The notes beneath the pieces are model-generated. The model saw only the letters and a program-made list of their open reading frames with translations, made no database searches and was not told the DNA's origin. A stretch of DNA of 12,740 bases, taken from Rhodospirillaceae bacterium. Its GTDB lineage: Bacteria; Pseudomonadota; Alphaproteobacteria; UBA7985. Where the stretch lies: the NCBI GenBank assembly GCA_002700865.1, contig PAFB01000038.1, positions 1 to 12,740 of the forward strand. The letters are read 5' to 3'. The translations under genes were made by a program, and so were the position numbers. Below are positions 6,058-12,740 of the stretch, one piece after another. Positions within the stretch are counted from its first letter, which is position 1, and each line of letters begins with the position of its first letter.

Positions 6058-7283
6058 CAGCTTTCAAACCGGCGATTACGCTCGGTCGCCAGCCGCAGGC
6101 GCAGCGCGTTGAGCTTGATGAAACCTTCAGCGTCGCGATGGTCGTAAACGCTGTCTTCCTCGAAGGTCACGTAGTCCTGACGATACAGGCTGTAGGGACT
6201 TTCACGGCCCACCACCGTTGCGTTGCCCTTGTACAGCCGCAACCGCACTGACCCGCTGACCCAAGCCTGCGATTTGTCGATCATTGTCTGCAGCAGCTCC
6301 CGTTCCGGCGAGAACCAGAAGCCATTGTAGATAAGCTCGGCATAGCGCGGCATCAGTTCGTCTTTGAGGTGCGCGGCCCCGCGGTCCAGCGTGATCGACT
6401 CAAGCGCCCGATGTGCAGTCAAAAGGATCGTTCCGCCCGGCGTCTCATAGACCCCGCGCGACTTCATCCCGACAAACCGGTTCTCAACCAAATCGAGCCG
6501 CCCGATGCCATTGTCGTGGCCGTAGGTGTTGAGCGCCGTCAGAATCGCAGCAGGACCCATTTTCTCGCCGTTGATCGACACCGGATCACCCTGCTCGAAG
6601 CCGATTTCGATGACCGTATCCTGATCGGGCGCTTGCTGGGGCGAGAGGGTGCGCTGGTAGACCAGATTGGGGGCTTCTTCTGCGGGGTCTTCGAGGACTT
6701 TGCCTTCAGATGACGTGTGCAACAGGTTGGCATCGACCGAAAACGGCGCCTCGCCGCGCTTGTCTTTGGCAATGGGAATCTGGTGCTCTTCGGCGAAGCT
6801 CAGCAGTTTAGTACGCGACGCCAGGTCCCATTCTCGCCACGGAGCGATCACTTTTATGTCCGGCTCAAGCGCGTAATAGGCCAATTCGAAGCGAACCTGA
6901 TCATTTCCTTTGCCGGTTGCACCATGGGAAACCGCGTCGCCGCCCACGTTACGCGCAATCTCGATCTGCTTCTTGGAAATCAGCGGACGCGCAATCGACG
7001 TGCCGAGCAAATACACGCCTTCGTAGAGCGCGTTGGCGCGAAACATGGGGAAAACGTAATCGCGGCAGAACTCGTCGCGCAGGTCTTCGATGAAGATGTT
7101 TTCCGGCTTAATGCCTAACATCAAAGCCTTTTCTCGGGCTGGCTCCAACTCTTCGCCCTGCCCAAGGTCAGCGGTAAAGGTCACCACTTCACAGTTGTAG
7201 GTGACCTGCAGCCACTTGAGGATCACGGAGGTATCGAGGCCGCCAGAGTAGGCCAGAACCACGCGATTAATGTCTTTGCTCAT
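6057..7283 (-). CDS. argG: argininosuccinate synthase
   Basis: 408 residues, normal for type 1 ArgG. It joins citrulline and aspartate using ATP (giving AMP and PPi) to form argininosuccinate, the penultimate step of arginine synthesis in the cytoplasm. The N-terminal ATP pyrophosphatase P-loop is VVLAYSGGLDTSVILKWL (8-25, with SGGLDTS at 13-19). Further family segments are LLGTSIARPLISKKQIEIA, SHGATGKGNDQVRFELAY (citrulline and aspartate binding), and RFVGMKSRGVYETPGGTIL in the tetramer-forming C-terminal domain. Start ATG 7283 gives the usual MSKDINRVVLAYSGG; GGTGG lies about 11 nt upstream, a weak ribosome site. The DUF3253 gene follows with a 1-nt overlap. argB is on the same strand but separated by the hemerythrin gene on the other strand, so it is a separate unit. 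Confidence 0.98.
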   Translation of the reverse strand: MSKDINRVVLAYSGGLDTSVILKWLQVTYNCEVVTFTADLGQGEELEPAREKALMLGIKPENIFIEDLRDEFCRDYVFPMFRANALYEGVYLLGTSIARPLISKKQIEIARNVGGDAVSHGATGKGNDQVRFELAYYALEPDIKVIAPWREWDLASRTKLLSFAEEHQIPIAKDKRGEAPFSVDANLLHTSSEGKVLEDPAEEAPNLVYQRTLSPQQAPDQDTVIEIGFEQGDPVSINGEKMGPAAILTALNTYGHDNGIGRLDLVENRFVGMKSRGVYETPGGTILLTAHRALESITLDRGAAHLKDELMPRYAELIYNGFWFSPERELLQTMIDKSQAWVSGSVRLRLYKGNATVVGRESPYSLYRQDYVTFEEDSVYDHRDAEGFIKLNALRLRLATERNRRFES

Positions 7284-7306
7284 CAGTAAGTTTCCACCTG
7301 AGGGAC

Positions 7307-7342
7307 ATAATAATAGGTTTATATGCCAGCCGTTCTAAACGG
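7307..7342 (-). promoter_or_regulatory. candidate argG promoter with overlapping inverted repeat
   Basis: Read leftward, TTTAGA (7339-7334) and TATTAT (7315-7310) are 18 nt apart; transcription would start near 7303, giving a leader of about 20 nt. A 13-nt inverted repeat, CCGTT-CTA-AACGG (7330-7342), overlaps the -35 element and could be an operator for an arginine-responsive repressor. A GANTC methylation site (GACTC, 7342-7346) touches its edge. All are inferred by eye, with moderate match to consensus. Confidence 0.35.
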
Positions 7343-7418
7343 ACTCGACAGCTTTGCAACGCCGGGCCTCGCAACACGAGCATTGCAAGACCGTGACAGC
7401 TTCGCCATGTTCGTTGTT

Positions 7419-8030
7419 ATGACTAAGAACCTGAAGCCCTTGGCGCTGAGCGATCTGCTTGCAGACGTGTCGGCCGACCTGCCGGACCACCGCCGTCCGG
7501 TCTGGCGTTTCCACGATAATTTCAACGCGCTGCTCGACTTCTGGCTGCGCCGTCACGGCAACTTCCGTCTGCTGCTCAGCGACCTGCTGCGCTCGGTGGA
7601 CGAGTTTGGCGCGGATGGCCCGGATCAGGGCGAGGAAGACCAGCTCATGGAGATGTGGTCGCTGTTCCGAGGGCAGCTGGATCAGCACCAGCAGGTGGAG
7701 GATGAGGTCTACTTCCCGGTGATCACCGCCATGAACCCTGACTTCGCCCCGGCCTTTGATTTGCTGGCGCAGGATCACGGCGCGATCGAGGAGTGCTTGG
7801 ACGCGGTTGAGAACGCCGATGACGGTGCCGGGATGATGGAAGCCCTGCACCTGCTCAACGACAAAATTCTGGCGCATCTGGAAGCCGAAGAAGACCTGAT
7901 CATGCCCCTGGTCCTCGAAACCCCACCCCCGCTCGAATTCGTCGTTTACGATGAAGACGGGAACGAAGTGGCCAGCGATGAGTTCATGGACGAAGACGAA
8001 GACAACCTCGCCTGGGTGACGAAGAACTAA
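7419..8030 (+). CDS. hemerythrin HHE-domain protein
   Basis: 203 residues from ATG 7419. It has the hemerythrin ligand order H46, H90xxxE94, H120, H153xxxE157, within a four-helix bundle: FHDNFNALLDFWLRRHGNF, LDQHQQVEDEVYFPVI, LLAQDHGAIEECLD, ILAHLEAEEDLIMPLV. Such proteins bind a non-haem di-iron centre and sense or store O2 or respond to iron or nitrosative stress; the exact role here is unknown. After residue 165 comes an acidic tail (YDEDGNEVASDEFMDEDEDN). No signal peptide is present. In-frame ATGs also occur at 7407 and 7323; the stretch 7323-7418 uses codons (CTA, GGA, ACA, CGA) rare in neighbouring genes and overlaps the argG promoter region, so I favour a start at 7419 or 7407, though a weak TAGG does precede 7323. 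It ends 13 nt from the convergent argB. Confidence 0.85.
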   Translation: MTKNLKPLALSDLLADVSADLPDHRRPVWRFHDNFNALLDFWLRRHGNFRLLLSDLLRSVDEFGADGPDQGEEDQLMEMWSLFRGQLDQHQQVEDEVYFPVITAMNPDFAPAFDLLAQDHGAIEECLDAVENADDGAGMMEALHLLNDKILAHLEAEEDLIMPLVLETPPPLEFVVYDEDGNEVASDEFMDEDEDNLAWVTKN

Positions 8031-8043
8031 ACCCCGCCCGACC

Positions 8044-8919
8044 TTAGCTCATCAGCGTTCCGGCGCCGTATTCGGTGAGAAGTTCCAACAGCAGGACGTG
8101 CTTGACTGTGCCGTTTTGGATGACGGCGGCGCCGACGCCGCTGGTGACGGCCGCGGCGCACATTTCCAGCTTGGGAATCATGCCACCCGAAACAGTACCA
8201 TCCTCAATCAGACCCGCGATTTCAGGGCGGCGGATTTCGGAGATGAGCTTGCCGCTCAAGTCCTTCACGCCATCCACATCGGTGAGCATGATCAGACGCT
8301 CCGCCTTGAGCGCCGCAGCGATGGCACCAGCAGCGGTGTCCGCGTTGATGTTGTAACCCTGCCCCTGCTCATCCACCCCAATCGGCGCAATCACGGGGAT
8401 GAGGCCAGCGTCGCGGATGGCTTCGATGACAGCAGTGTTGACGTGCTTGGGTTGACCAACGAAGCCCAGATCGACACCGTCGTCGCGCTGCACCTTCTCA
8501 GCCAGCAGCAAACGCCCGTCCTTGCCCGACAGACCAACAGCCGTCCCGCCTGCTTTGTTCAGCGCGGTGACGACGTCCTTGTTGATCTTGCCCGCCAGTA
8601 CCATTTCGACGATTTCCATCGTCGGTGCATCGGTCACGCGCAGGCCGTCAATGGCCTTGGTCGGTACAGCCAGGCGTTCGAGCATTGCGGCGATCTGCGG
8701 GCCCCCGCCATGAACAACGATGGGGCGCATGCCGACTTGGCGCAGCAGGGCGATGTCCGCGGCAAAGCTTTCCGTCAGCGCCGGGTCCACCATGGCGTGA
8801 CCACCGAACTTCACGACAATGGTCTTGCCCGTGTAACGGCGCATGAAAGGCAGGGCTTCGCGCAGGGTCTCGGCCTTGTCCAGCCACGCCCGCGCCTGGG
8901 TCTCGCTCATCTCGGTCAT
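8044..8919 (-). CDS. argB: acetylglutamate kinase
   Basis: 291 residues. It phosphorylates N-acetylglutamate with ATP, the second step of arginine synthesis in the cytoplasm. Amino acid kinase motifs: VVKFGGHAM (35-43), VVHGGGPQI (68-76, glutamate side), NINADTAAGAIAAAL, LTDVDGV, and a C-terminal IPKLEMCAAAVTSGVGAAVI nucleotide region. The 30 residues before KFGG (ARAWLDKAETLREALPFMRR) form the extra N-terminal helix of hexameric, arginine-inhibited enzymes, so feedback control by arginine is likely. ATG 8919 overlaps the engB stop by 4 nt (ATGA), and GGAGA lies about 10 nt upstream. It is the last gene of the rpmH-rnpA-yidD-yidC-engB run, an arrangement that makes arginine synthesis part of a translation and membrane-insertion operon. 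Confidence 0.98.
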   Translation of the reverse strand: MTEMSETQARAWLDKAETLREALPFMRRYTGKTIVVKFGGHAMVDPALTESFAADIALLRQVGMRPIVVHGGGPQIAAMLERLAVPTKAIDGLRVTDAPTMEIVEMVLAGKINKDVVTALNKAGGTAVGLSGKDGRLLLAEKVQRDDGVDLGFVGQPKHVNTAVIEAIRDAGLIPVIAPIGVDEQGQGYNINADTAAGAIAAALKAERLIMLTDVDGVKDLSGKLISEIRRPEIAGLIEDGTVSGGMIPKLEMCAAAVTSGVGAAVIQNGTVKHVLLLELLTEYGAGTLMS

Positions 8920-9593
8920 GCGAATATATCTCCAAAATCGTCACCCATCCCCAGCACCACGCGGGCCACGGCGTCCCGAAGATCCAGCATGCCGCCGATG
9001 GGGCCAAGTGGTTTTTCTGCGGATGTGGTCAGCACGCGCGGGAAGGAAGCGGGGTGCTTGAGCGCTTCGGCTTCAACGCCAGCCCGCACTTTGGCGAGGG
9101 CGCCCGCTTTAATCTTGTCCGCTTTGGTCAGCACCAGCTGGTAAGACACCGCCGCGACGTCGAGGTCGTCCATCAGCTGGCGGTCATTGTCCTTGAGCCC
9201 ATGGCGGCAATCGACCAGCACGTAGACCCGCTTCAGGTTCGGGCGGCCCTGCAGATACCGGTTGGTGGTCGCGTTCCAGCGCGCGATATCGCGCTTGGAG
9301 GCCTTGGCATAGCCGTAGCCCGGCAAATCAACGATGTAACCGATGCCGGCAAGGTCGAAGAAGTTCATCTCCTGTGTCCGGCCCGGTGTGTTGGAGGTCC
9401 GAGCCAGCCCCTTGACCCCGGTCAGGGCGTTGAGCAGCGACGACTTTCCGACATTCGACCGCCCGGCAAAGGCGACTTCAGGGCGGTCGGCGTCGGGCAG
9501 GAACTGCATGGCCGGCACCCCGCGAAAGAACTGGGCGCGCGTCTTGAACAGATCGGCGGGATTGTCGAGATGCAAAGCCGGGGGCGAGGACAT
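8916..9593 (-). CDS. engB: ribosome-assembly GTPase EngB (YihA/YsxC)
   Basis: 225 residues. EngB is an essential TrmE-Era-type small GTPase in late assembly of the large ribosomal subunit. The G motifs are all present: G1 GRSNVGKS (44-51), G2 TPGRT (69-73), G3 DLPGYG (89-94), G4 TKAD (156-159), and G5 TSA (about 191). A 35-residue N-terminal segment (LFKTRAQFFRGVPAMQFLP) is typical of alphaproteobacterial EngB. AGGA about 9 nt before ATG 9593 supports the start. It lies 64 nt downstream of yidC and overlaps argB by 4 nt. The intervening gap holds a GC-rich stem-loop that could adjust its expression relative to yidC. Confidence 0.97.
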   Translation of the reverse strand: MSSPPALHLDNPADLFKTRAQFFRGVPAMQFLPDADRPEVAFAGRSNVGKSSLLNALTGVKGLARTSNTPGRTQEMNFFDLAGIGYIVDLPGYGYAKASKRDIARWNATTNRYLQGRPNLKRVYVLVDCRHGLKDNDRQLMDDLDVAAVSYQLVLTKADKIKAGALAKVRAGVEAEALKHPASFPRVLTTSAEKPLGPIGGMLDLRDAVARVVLGMGDDFGDIFA

Positions 9594-9620
9594 GATCAGG
9601 GTTCCTGGACAGGCCAGCGC

Positions 9621-9649
9621 GCCACAGCGGCGGCGGCCGGAGCCGTGGC
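9621..9649 (-). other. stem-loop between yidC and engB
   Basis: GCCACAGC (9621-9628) and GCCGTGGC (9642-9649) pair over 8 positions, with one G-U wobble in the minus-strand transcript, around a 13-nt GC-only loop. No U-run follows, so it is not a standard terminator. It may partly attenuate, stabilise or process the yidC-engB mRNA; this is inference. Confidence 0.35.
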
Positions 9650-9657
9650 GGAGGCCC

Positions 9658-11550
9658 TTAGGCCTCGCCTTGCTCTTTCTTCGCCTTTTTCGCCGCGCGC
9701 TCAGCCGCCTTGGCCTCCGCCCGCGCCGCCGCAGCTTCCTGCTGCTCCTGGCTCTTGGTCTTGGTCATGCGGCCAATGATGAACTGCTGACCCATCGAAA
9801 TGATGTTGTTCACCGTCCAGTAGATCACCAGACCCACCGGGAAGCCGGCGAGGACAAAGGTGAAGATGATCGGCATGAACAGGAAGATTCGCGCCTGCAT
9901 CGGGTCCGACGGCGCCGGTGACATGCGCTGCAGCGCCAGCATCGACACGCCATAGACAATAGGCCAGATCCCGATATTGATGATCGCGATCAGCGGGATC
10001 AGCTCCGGGTTCCACGGGATCAAGCCGAACAGTTCCAGCAGCCCCGTCGGGTCCTTGGCCGACAAATCCTGCACCCAACCGGGGAAGGGCGCGTGTCGGG
10101 CTTCGAGCGTTACCAGCATCACACGGTACAGGGATATGAACACCGGGAATTGCAGCAGCATCGGCAAACAACCACCCAGCGGATTCACGCCCTCCTGCCG
10201 ATACAGCGTCATCATCGCCTGGCTCAGCGCCTGACGGTCATCGGCGTGCTTTTCCTGCAGCTCCTTCATCTTTGGCTGCAAAGTCCGCATCTTCGCCATG
10301 GAACGGTAAGCACGCAGCTGCAGGGGGAAGAGGATGGTTTTCACAATCAATGTCAAAACGATAATCGCCGCGCCAAAGGCATAAGCGCCCATGGAGGGCC
10401 GCAACCAGTCCGTCACTTTGGCCAGCGCGAGGAACAGCGGCTTGGTCAGCGGGTAAATGAACCAGAAGTTCACACCGCGGTCGAACTTGGGGATCGAGAA
10501 TTCCTTGGCGTAGGCGTCCAGCAAGCTGACATCCTTGGCCCCGGCGAAGACCAGCGTGGATACTTCCACGGTCTGCTGCGGCTGGATGGTCACGGGGGCG
10601 TTGTAGATGTACTGCGAAGAAACGAACTGCCGCTGACCCAGCCCGCCCTTGTTCAGGCTGTAACCGGCGCGGACCTGGTCGGTCTGACTGGGGACCAGAG
10701 CGACCATCCAGTACTTATCGGTAAAGCCGACCCAGCCACCGGTCGTGACGACACCGCCCTGCTCGCCTGACATGGGGTTGAGGCGTTCTTCGGGGTTGGT
10801 GCTTGGCTTGGCGATCTTGCCGTATTTGTGTTCGCGCAGCTTGCGGTCGAGCACGGAGATATAGCCTGTGGTGGTGTAGCGATCGTCCTGCACCTCATCA
10901 AAGCGGTTCACCGTGCCAATCGGCGCGATCGTGACCGCTTCACCACCCTGATGGGTCAGCTCGTCGGTCATGCGGAACATGTAGTCGCCAGCGACTTCAA
11001 TGGTGCGGCGGACCGTGATGCCGGTTTCCGACGTCGCGCTCAGCACAACCGGCGTGTCCACGGTCAGCCGGTTCCCGGCTTCCAGCGTCCAGTCCGTGCG
11101 CGCACCGACCAGCGCGCCGCCGGTGGCTGTCAGCCAGTCATGGGCCACGGTGTAGCCTCCCTGAGTCGCCTGCGGGTGCAGCAGGTCGACAAAGGGGGAA
11201 TCGTCTTCGAGGGATTGGCGATAGCCCGTCAGCGTCAGATCATCCATGACCGCGCCTTGCAGGTTCAGAGAGCCCTTCAACACACCGGTATCAATCTGGA
11301 CCCGGTTGCCCTGCTCCAGTGCCGCTTCGCGCGACGTCACAGCAGCGATGAACTGCCCATCAGAACCCGTCACTGTCAGACCACCGTCCGTGCCTCCCGC
11401 GCTGTCGCTGCCACCAGCGCCGCCTTGCTGCGGACTTGGTGGCGGCGGCGCCATAGAGGGAAACAGCTGGGGCATGAAGGTCTGTACCGCAAACACCAAC
11501 GCCAGAGAGATGGCGATTGCCAGGAACATGTTGCGCATGTCTTCGTTCAT
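9658..11550 (-). CDS. yidC: membrane protein insertase YidC
   Basis: 630 residues, Gram-negative type. It inserts and folds inner-membrane proteins alone or with SecYEG. The first transmembrane helix is MFLAIAISLALVFAVQTFM (8-26), followed by a Pro/Gly/Ser linker (PPPPSPQQGGAGGSDSAGG) and a large periplasmic beta domain (about 55-350). The conserved core follows: an amphipathic helix and TM2 (GAYAFGAAIIVLTLIVKTIL), the cytoplasmic hairpin starting FPLQLRAYRSMAKMRTLQPK with the hydrophilic-groove Arg, NPLGGCLPMLLQFPVFISLY, then TM helices around IPLIAIINIGIWPIVYG and LAGFPVGLVIYWTVNNIIS. The C-terminal tail is rich in Lys, Ala and Glu, as expected for ribosome contact. ATG 11550 overlaps the yidD stop by 4 nt. 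The 5' neighbour YidD helps insertion, so the pair acts together. Confidence 0.98.
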   Translation of the reverse strand: MNEDMRNMFLAIAISLALVFAVQTFMPQLFPSMAPPPPSPQQGGAGGSDSAGGTDGGLTVTGSDGQFIAAVTSREAALEQGNRVQIDTGVLKGSLNLQGAVMDDLTLTGYRQSLEDDSPFVDLLHPQATQGGYTVAHDWLTATGGALVGARTDWTLEAGNRLTVDTPVVLSATSETGITVRRTIEVAGDYMFRMTDELTHQGGEAVTIAPIGTVNRFDEVQDDRYTTTGYISVLDRKLREHKYGKIAKPSTNPEERLNPMSGEQGGVVTTGGWVGFTDKYWMVALVPSQTDQVRAGYSLNKGGLGQRQFVSSQYIYNAPVTIQPQQTVEVSTLVFAGAKDVSLLDAYAKEFSIPKFDRGVNFWFIYPLTKPLFLALAKVTDWLRPSMGAYAFGAAIIVLTLIVKTILFPLQLRAYRSMAKMRTLQPKMKELQEKHADDRQALSQAMMTLYRQEGVNPLGGCLPMLLQFPVFISLYRVMLVTLEARHAPFPGWVQDLSAKDPTGLLELFGLIPWNPELIPLIAIINIGIWPIVYGVSMLALQRMSPAPSDPMQARIFLFMPIIFTFVLAGFPVGLVIYWTVNNIISMGQQFIIGRMTKTKSQEQQEAAAARAEAKAAERAAKKAKKEQGEA

Positions 11551-11975
11551 AGTCGGGTGCCTTGTGAAGCGGGGTTGTTGTTGTGAGGGCTGTGATCATG
11601 CCCGCAGTGGGGGCCGCAGTTGGGGCCATGGTGGGGGCCGCATTCGCCAGCCGATTCCGGCTCGCTGCCGGGCACGGGGTCATAGCCATGGCCACCCCAG
11701 GGATGGCAGCGCCCGATGCGGCGCGCGGCGAGGATGCTGCCATTGACCGGGCCGTGTAGTTTCAGAGCGTCGAGCGCGTAAGCGCTGCACGTCGGCTCAT
11801 AGCGGCACGAAGGCGGCAGCCACGGAGAAATCAGCAGACGATAGCCCCAAACCGGCAGCGCGACCAGCCGCGCGCCCCACTCCATATCGCGCCAGCGTGG
11901 CGTCACGGGCGCGGTCATCGGCGAAGATGGCCGCCCTGAAGAAGGTTGCAGGGGGGAAGAGGGTGTCCGGTTCAT
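11547..11975 (-). CDS. yidD: membrane protein insertion efficiency factor YidD with His/Cys-rich tail
   Basis: 142 residues. The YidD core is residues 33-100: LPVWGYRLLISPWLPPSCRYEPTCSAYALDAL (C57 and C63 in the C+(Y/F)xPTCSxYA signature), then RIGRCHPWGGHGYDPVP. YidD attaches to the inner membrane by an amphipathic helix and aids YidC-dependent insertion. Typical members are 70-90 residues. This one has a 30-residue Ser/Pro-rich N-terminal lead and a roughly 40-residue C-terminal extension. Residues 112-131 of the extension contain three Cys and six His (CGPHHGPNCGPHCGHDH), resembling a metal-binding tail. ATG 11975 overlaps the rnpA stop by 4 nt, which supports this long start; in-frame ATGs at residues 20 and 31 are alternatives. 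Its own stop overlaps the yidC ATG by 4 nt. Confidence 0.93.
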   Translation of the reverse strand: MNRTPSSPLQPSSGRPSSPMTAPVTPRWRDMEWGARLVALPVWGYRLLISPWLPPSCRYEPTCSAYALDALKLHGPVNGSILAARRIGRCHPWGGHGYDPVPGSEPESAGECGPHHGPNCGPHCGHDHSPHNNNPASQGTRL

Positions 11976-12328
11976 GCGGTGCTTCCCGCCGGGAGCTTGT
12001 CGGCGCGACAGGCTTTCGTGAGATGCTGCAGCGCGCGGGTGCCATCACGGCGCAGCTTCCAGTACGGCGCTTTGACCGTGCCACGCTTGGCGATCCAGAC
12101 ATAATCGCAGCCCGGCTGTGCTGAGCCTTCGAGCAACTCAGCACTCAAGGCCCGCAGCCGACGCTTTGCCCGGTTGCGTGCCACGGCATTACCCACTTTT
12201 TTACTGGCCGTGAAACCAACCCTGACTTTAGGGTTTGCGTCTTCACGGTCTCGCTGCTGGACCAACATCACCGGACCAACCCACTTTTCAGCGCGGGCGG
12301 CGGCGAGGAAGTCCTTACGGGTCTTCAT
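11972..12328 (-). CDS. rnpA: ribonuclease P protein component
   Basis: 118 residues from ATG 12328. RnpA binds the RNase P RNA and helps mature the 5' ends of tRNAs. The N terminus MKTRKDFLAAARAEKW is followed by the core RVGFTASKKVGNAVARNRAKRRLRAL, which contains the RNR motif (near residue 60), and by GCDYVWIAKRGTVKAPYWKL. The frame is open upstream into rpmH, so the start is a choice: AAGG 5 nt before ATG 12328 favours it, while ATG 12340 (adding MKAS) has only GAG at 3 nt. It lies downstream of rpmH, the usual order, and overlaps yidD by 4 nt. The C-terminal 15 residues (ACRADKLPAGSTA) are not conserved. Confidence 0.95.
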   Translation of the reverse strand: MKTRKDFLAAARAEKWVGPVMLVQQRDREDANPKVRVGFTASKKVGNAVARNRAKRRLRALSAELLEGSAQPGCDYVWIAKRGTVKAPYWKLRRDGTRALQHLTKACRADKLPAGSTA

Positions 12329-12375
12329 GCTCGCCTTCATGCGCTCTTTGCCCAGCCAGCTAGGAACAGCGCGGC

Positions 12376-12510
12376 TTAAGCGGAGAGCTTGCTGCGACCC
12401 TTGGCGCGGCGTGCGCGAAGGATGTTGCGGCCACCAACGGTCGCTTTGCGAGCGCGAAAACCATGACGACGCTTCCGAACGAGGTTGGAAGGCTGAAAAG
12501 TGCGTTTCAT
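12376..12510 (-). CDS. rpmH: 50S ribosomal protein L34
   Basis: 44 residues, the normal length of L34, with the diagnostic start MKRTFQPSNLVRKRRHGFRA, then RKATVGGRNILRARRAKGR and the end SKLSA. It is a small, very basic protein of the large ribosomal subunit that sits among 23S rRNA helices. AAGGA (12519-12523 on the minus strand) is 8 nt before ATG 12510, an excellent ribosome site. It heads the rpmH-rnpA-yidD-yidC-engB-argB run. The rnpA frame also stays open across it, but that extension is only a shadow. Confidence 0.98.
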   Translation of the reverse strand: MKRTFQPSNLVRKRRHGFRARKATVGGRNILRARRAKGRSKLSA

Positions 12511-12740
12511 CGGCTATGTCCTTGTCAAAACGCGGTTGAGCCTCGAAGCTTACCCAGCTCAATACGCCGAGTGTCCAGGCGGCCCGCGCGGGAGCCATGC
12601 TAACGAGAGGCGGCGCAAATATGGCAGGACGTGTGGTGTCTCCTGACTCTCCTGGGCCTGGCGAGTTTAGGACCGTGCCGCACTGGGCGGTTGTTCGTTT
12701 CGTTGACACAACGACCAGCTCGCCAGAGCACCTCTGCGCG
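12511..12740. promoter_or_regulatory. rpmH leader and upstream region, no gene seen
   Basis: These 230 nt carry no supportable gene. In the leader, TTGAGC (12536-12541) and GCTCAA (12557-12562) form a perfect 6-bp inverted repeat with a 15-nt loop, about 25 nt before the rpmH start. Farther up, a GANTC site lies at 12645-12649, with CAGGAGA repeated twice nearby on the minus strand. A palindrome CGTTG-ACA-CAACG (12701-12713) lies close to the right edge. I could not assign a convincing promoter for rpmH. Confidence 0.3.

Noticed and set aside
8098..9144. 348-residue open frame on the plus strand opposite argB and engB
   Set aside because: It is antisense to two well-recognised genes, has no recognisable domain, and long antisense frames are expected in GC-rich DNA with strong third-position bias.
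10828..11586. 252-residue open frame opposite the start of yidC
   Set aside because: Antisense shadow of yidC; composition (many Arg, Gln, His) is typical of reversed codons and there is no ribosome site.
12523..12528. Perfect TTGACA on the minus strand just before rpmH
   Set aside because: It overlaps the rpmH ribosome site, and a -10 would fall inside the coding region.
12703..12708. Perfect TTGACA on the plus strand near the right edge
   Set aside because: The hexamers 16-18 nt downstream (around GAGCAC) do not resemble a -10, and no gene follows within the window.
12329..12709. Upstream extension of rnpA to a 245-residue protein, as in the fused or overlapping rpmH/rnpA of some bacteria
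   Set aside because: The extension crosses rpmH in another frame, has no conserved sequence, and good starts exist at 12340 and 12328.
12511..12740. Possible chromosome origin beside rpmH
   Set aside because: I saw no cluster of DnaA boxes (TTATCCACA-like), no AT-rich unwinding region and no dnaA.

Overview
The window is chromosomal DNA of an alphaproteobacterium, with high GC and very tight packing. The evidence is the rpmH-rnpA-yidD-yidC-engB-argB run, an atp cluster led by atpH then atpA, and a MutL that carries its own endonuclease motif. A Hyphomonadaceae/Maricaulaceae-like or other Caulobacterales-related host is my guess from gene order; no rRNA or marker comparison could be made.

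Layout. Positions 1-752 (minus) hold the 5' end of atpA and complete atpH. Positions 871-1406 (plus) hold a small Phd/YefM-type antitoxin and PIN-domain toxin pair that shares a 118-nt divergent control region with the atp genes. mutL (plus) follows and meets rsmD tail to tail; rluB and rsmD form a minus-strand rRNA-modification pair. Positions 5017-5719 (plus) hold a second, unrelated toxin-antitoxin-like pair (FitA/VapB-type ribbon-helix-helix protein and PIN protein). A DUF3253 gene lies directly downstream of argG (minus). A hemerythrin-domain gene (plus) sits between argG and argB. The rest, 8044-12510, is one minus-strand run: rpmH, rnpA, yidD, yidC, engB, argB, with three 4-nt ATGA overlaps. 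The last 230 nt (12511-12740) hold the rpmH leader and no gene I can support.

How the genes work together. The rpmH run joins ribosome and tRNA maturation (L34, RNase P protein), inner-membrane protein insertion (YidD, YidC), ribosome assembly (EngB) and arginine synthesis (ArgB); argG supplies a later arginine step. atpA and atpH belong to F1Fo ATP synthase. mutL is mismatch repair.

Most worth a second look: both PIN 'toxins' keep only the first catalytic aspartate clearly, and by my alignment to the family pattern lack the later acids. The Phd-like antitoxin also lacks the usual C-terminal toxin-binding tail. So two TA-like loci flanking mutL-rsmD-rluB look detoxified. Others are a TGCTATAAT extended -10 placed so that mutL would be leaderless, a YidD with a His/Cys-rich tail that looks metal-binding, and a 17-nt palindrome holding both stop codons of the convergent mutL and rsmD. 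I saw no CRISPR array, IS element, tRNA or rRNA, and nothing that clearly amounts to a wholly new multi-gene system.
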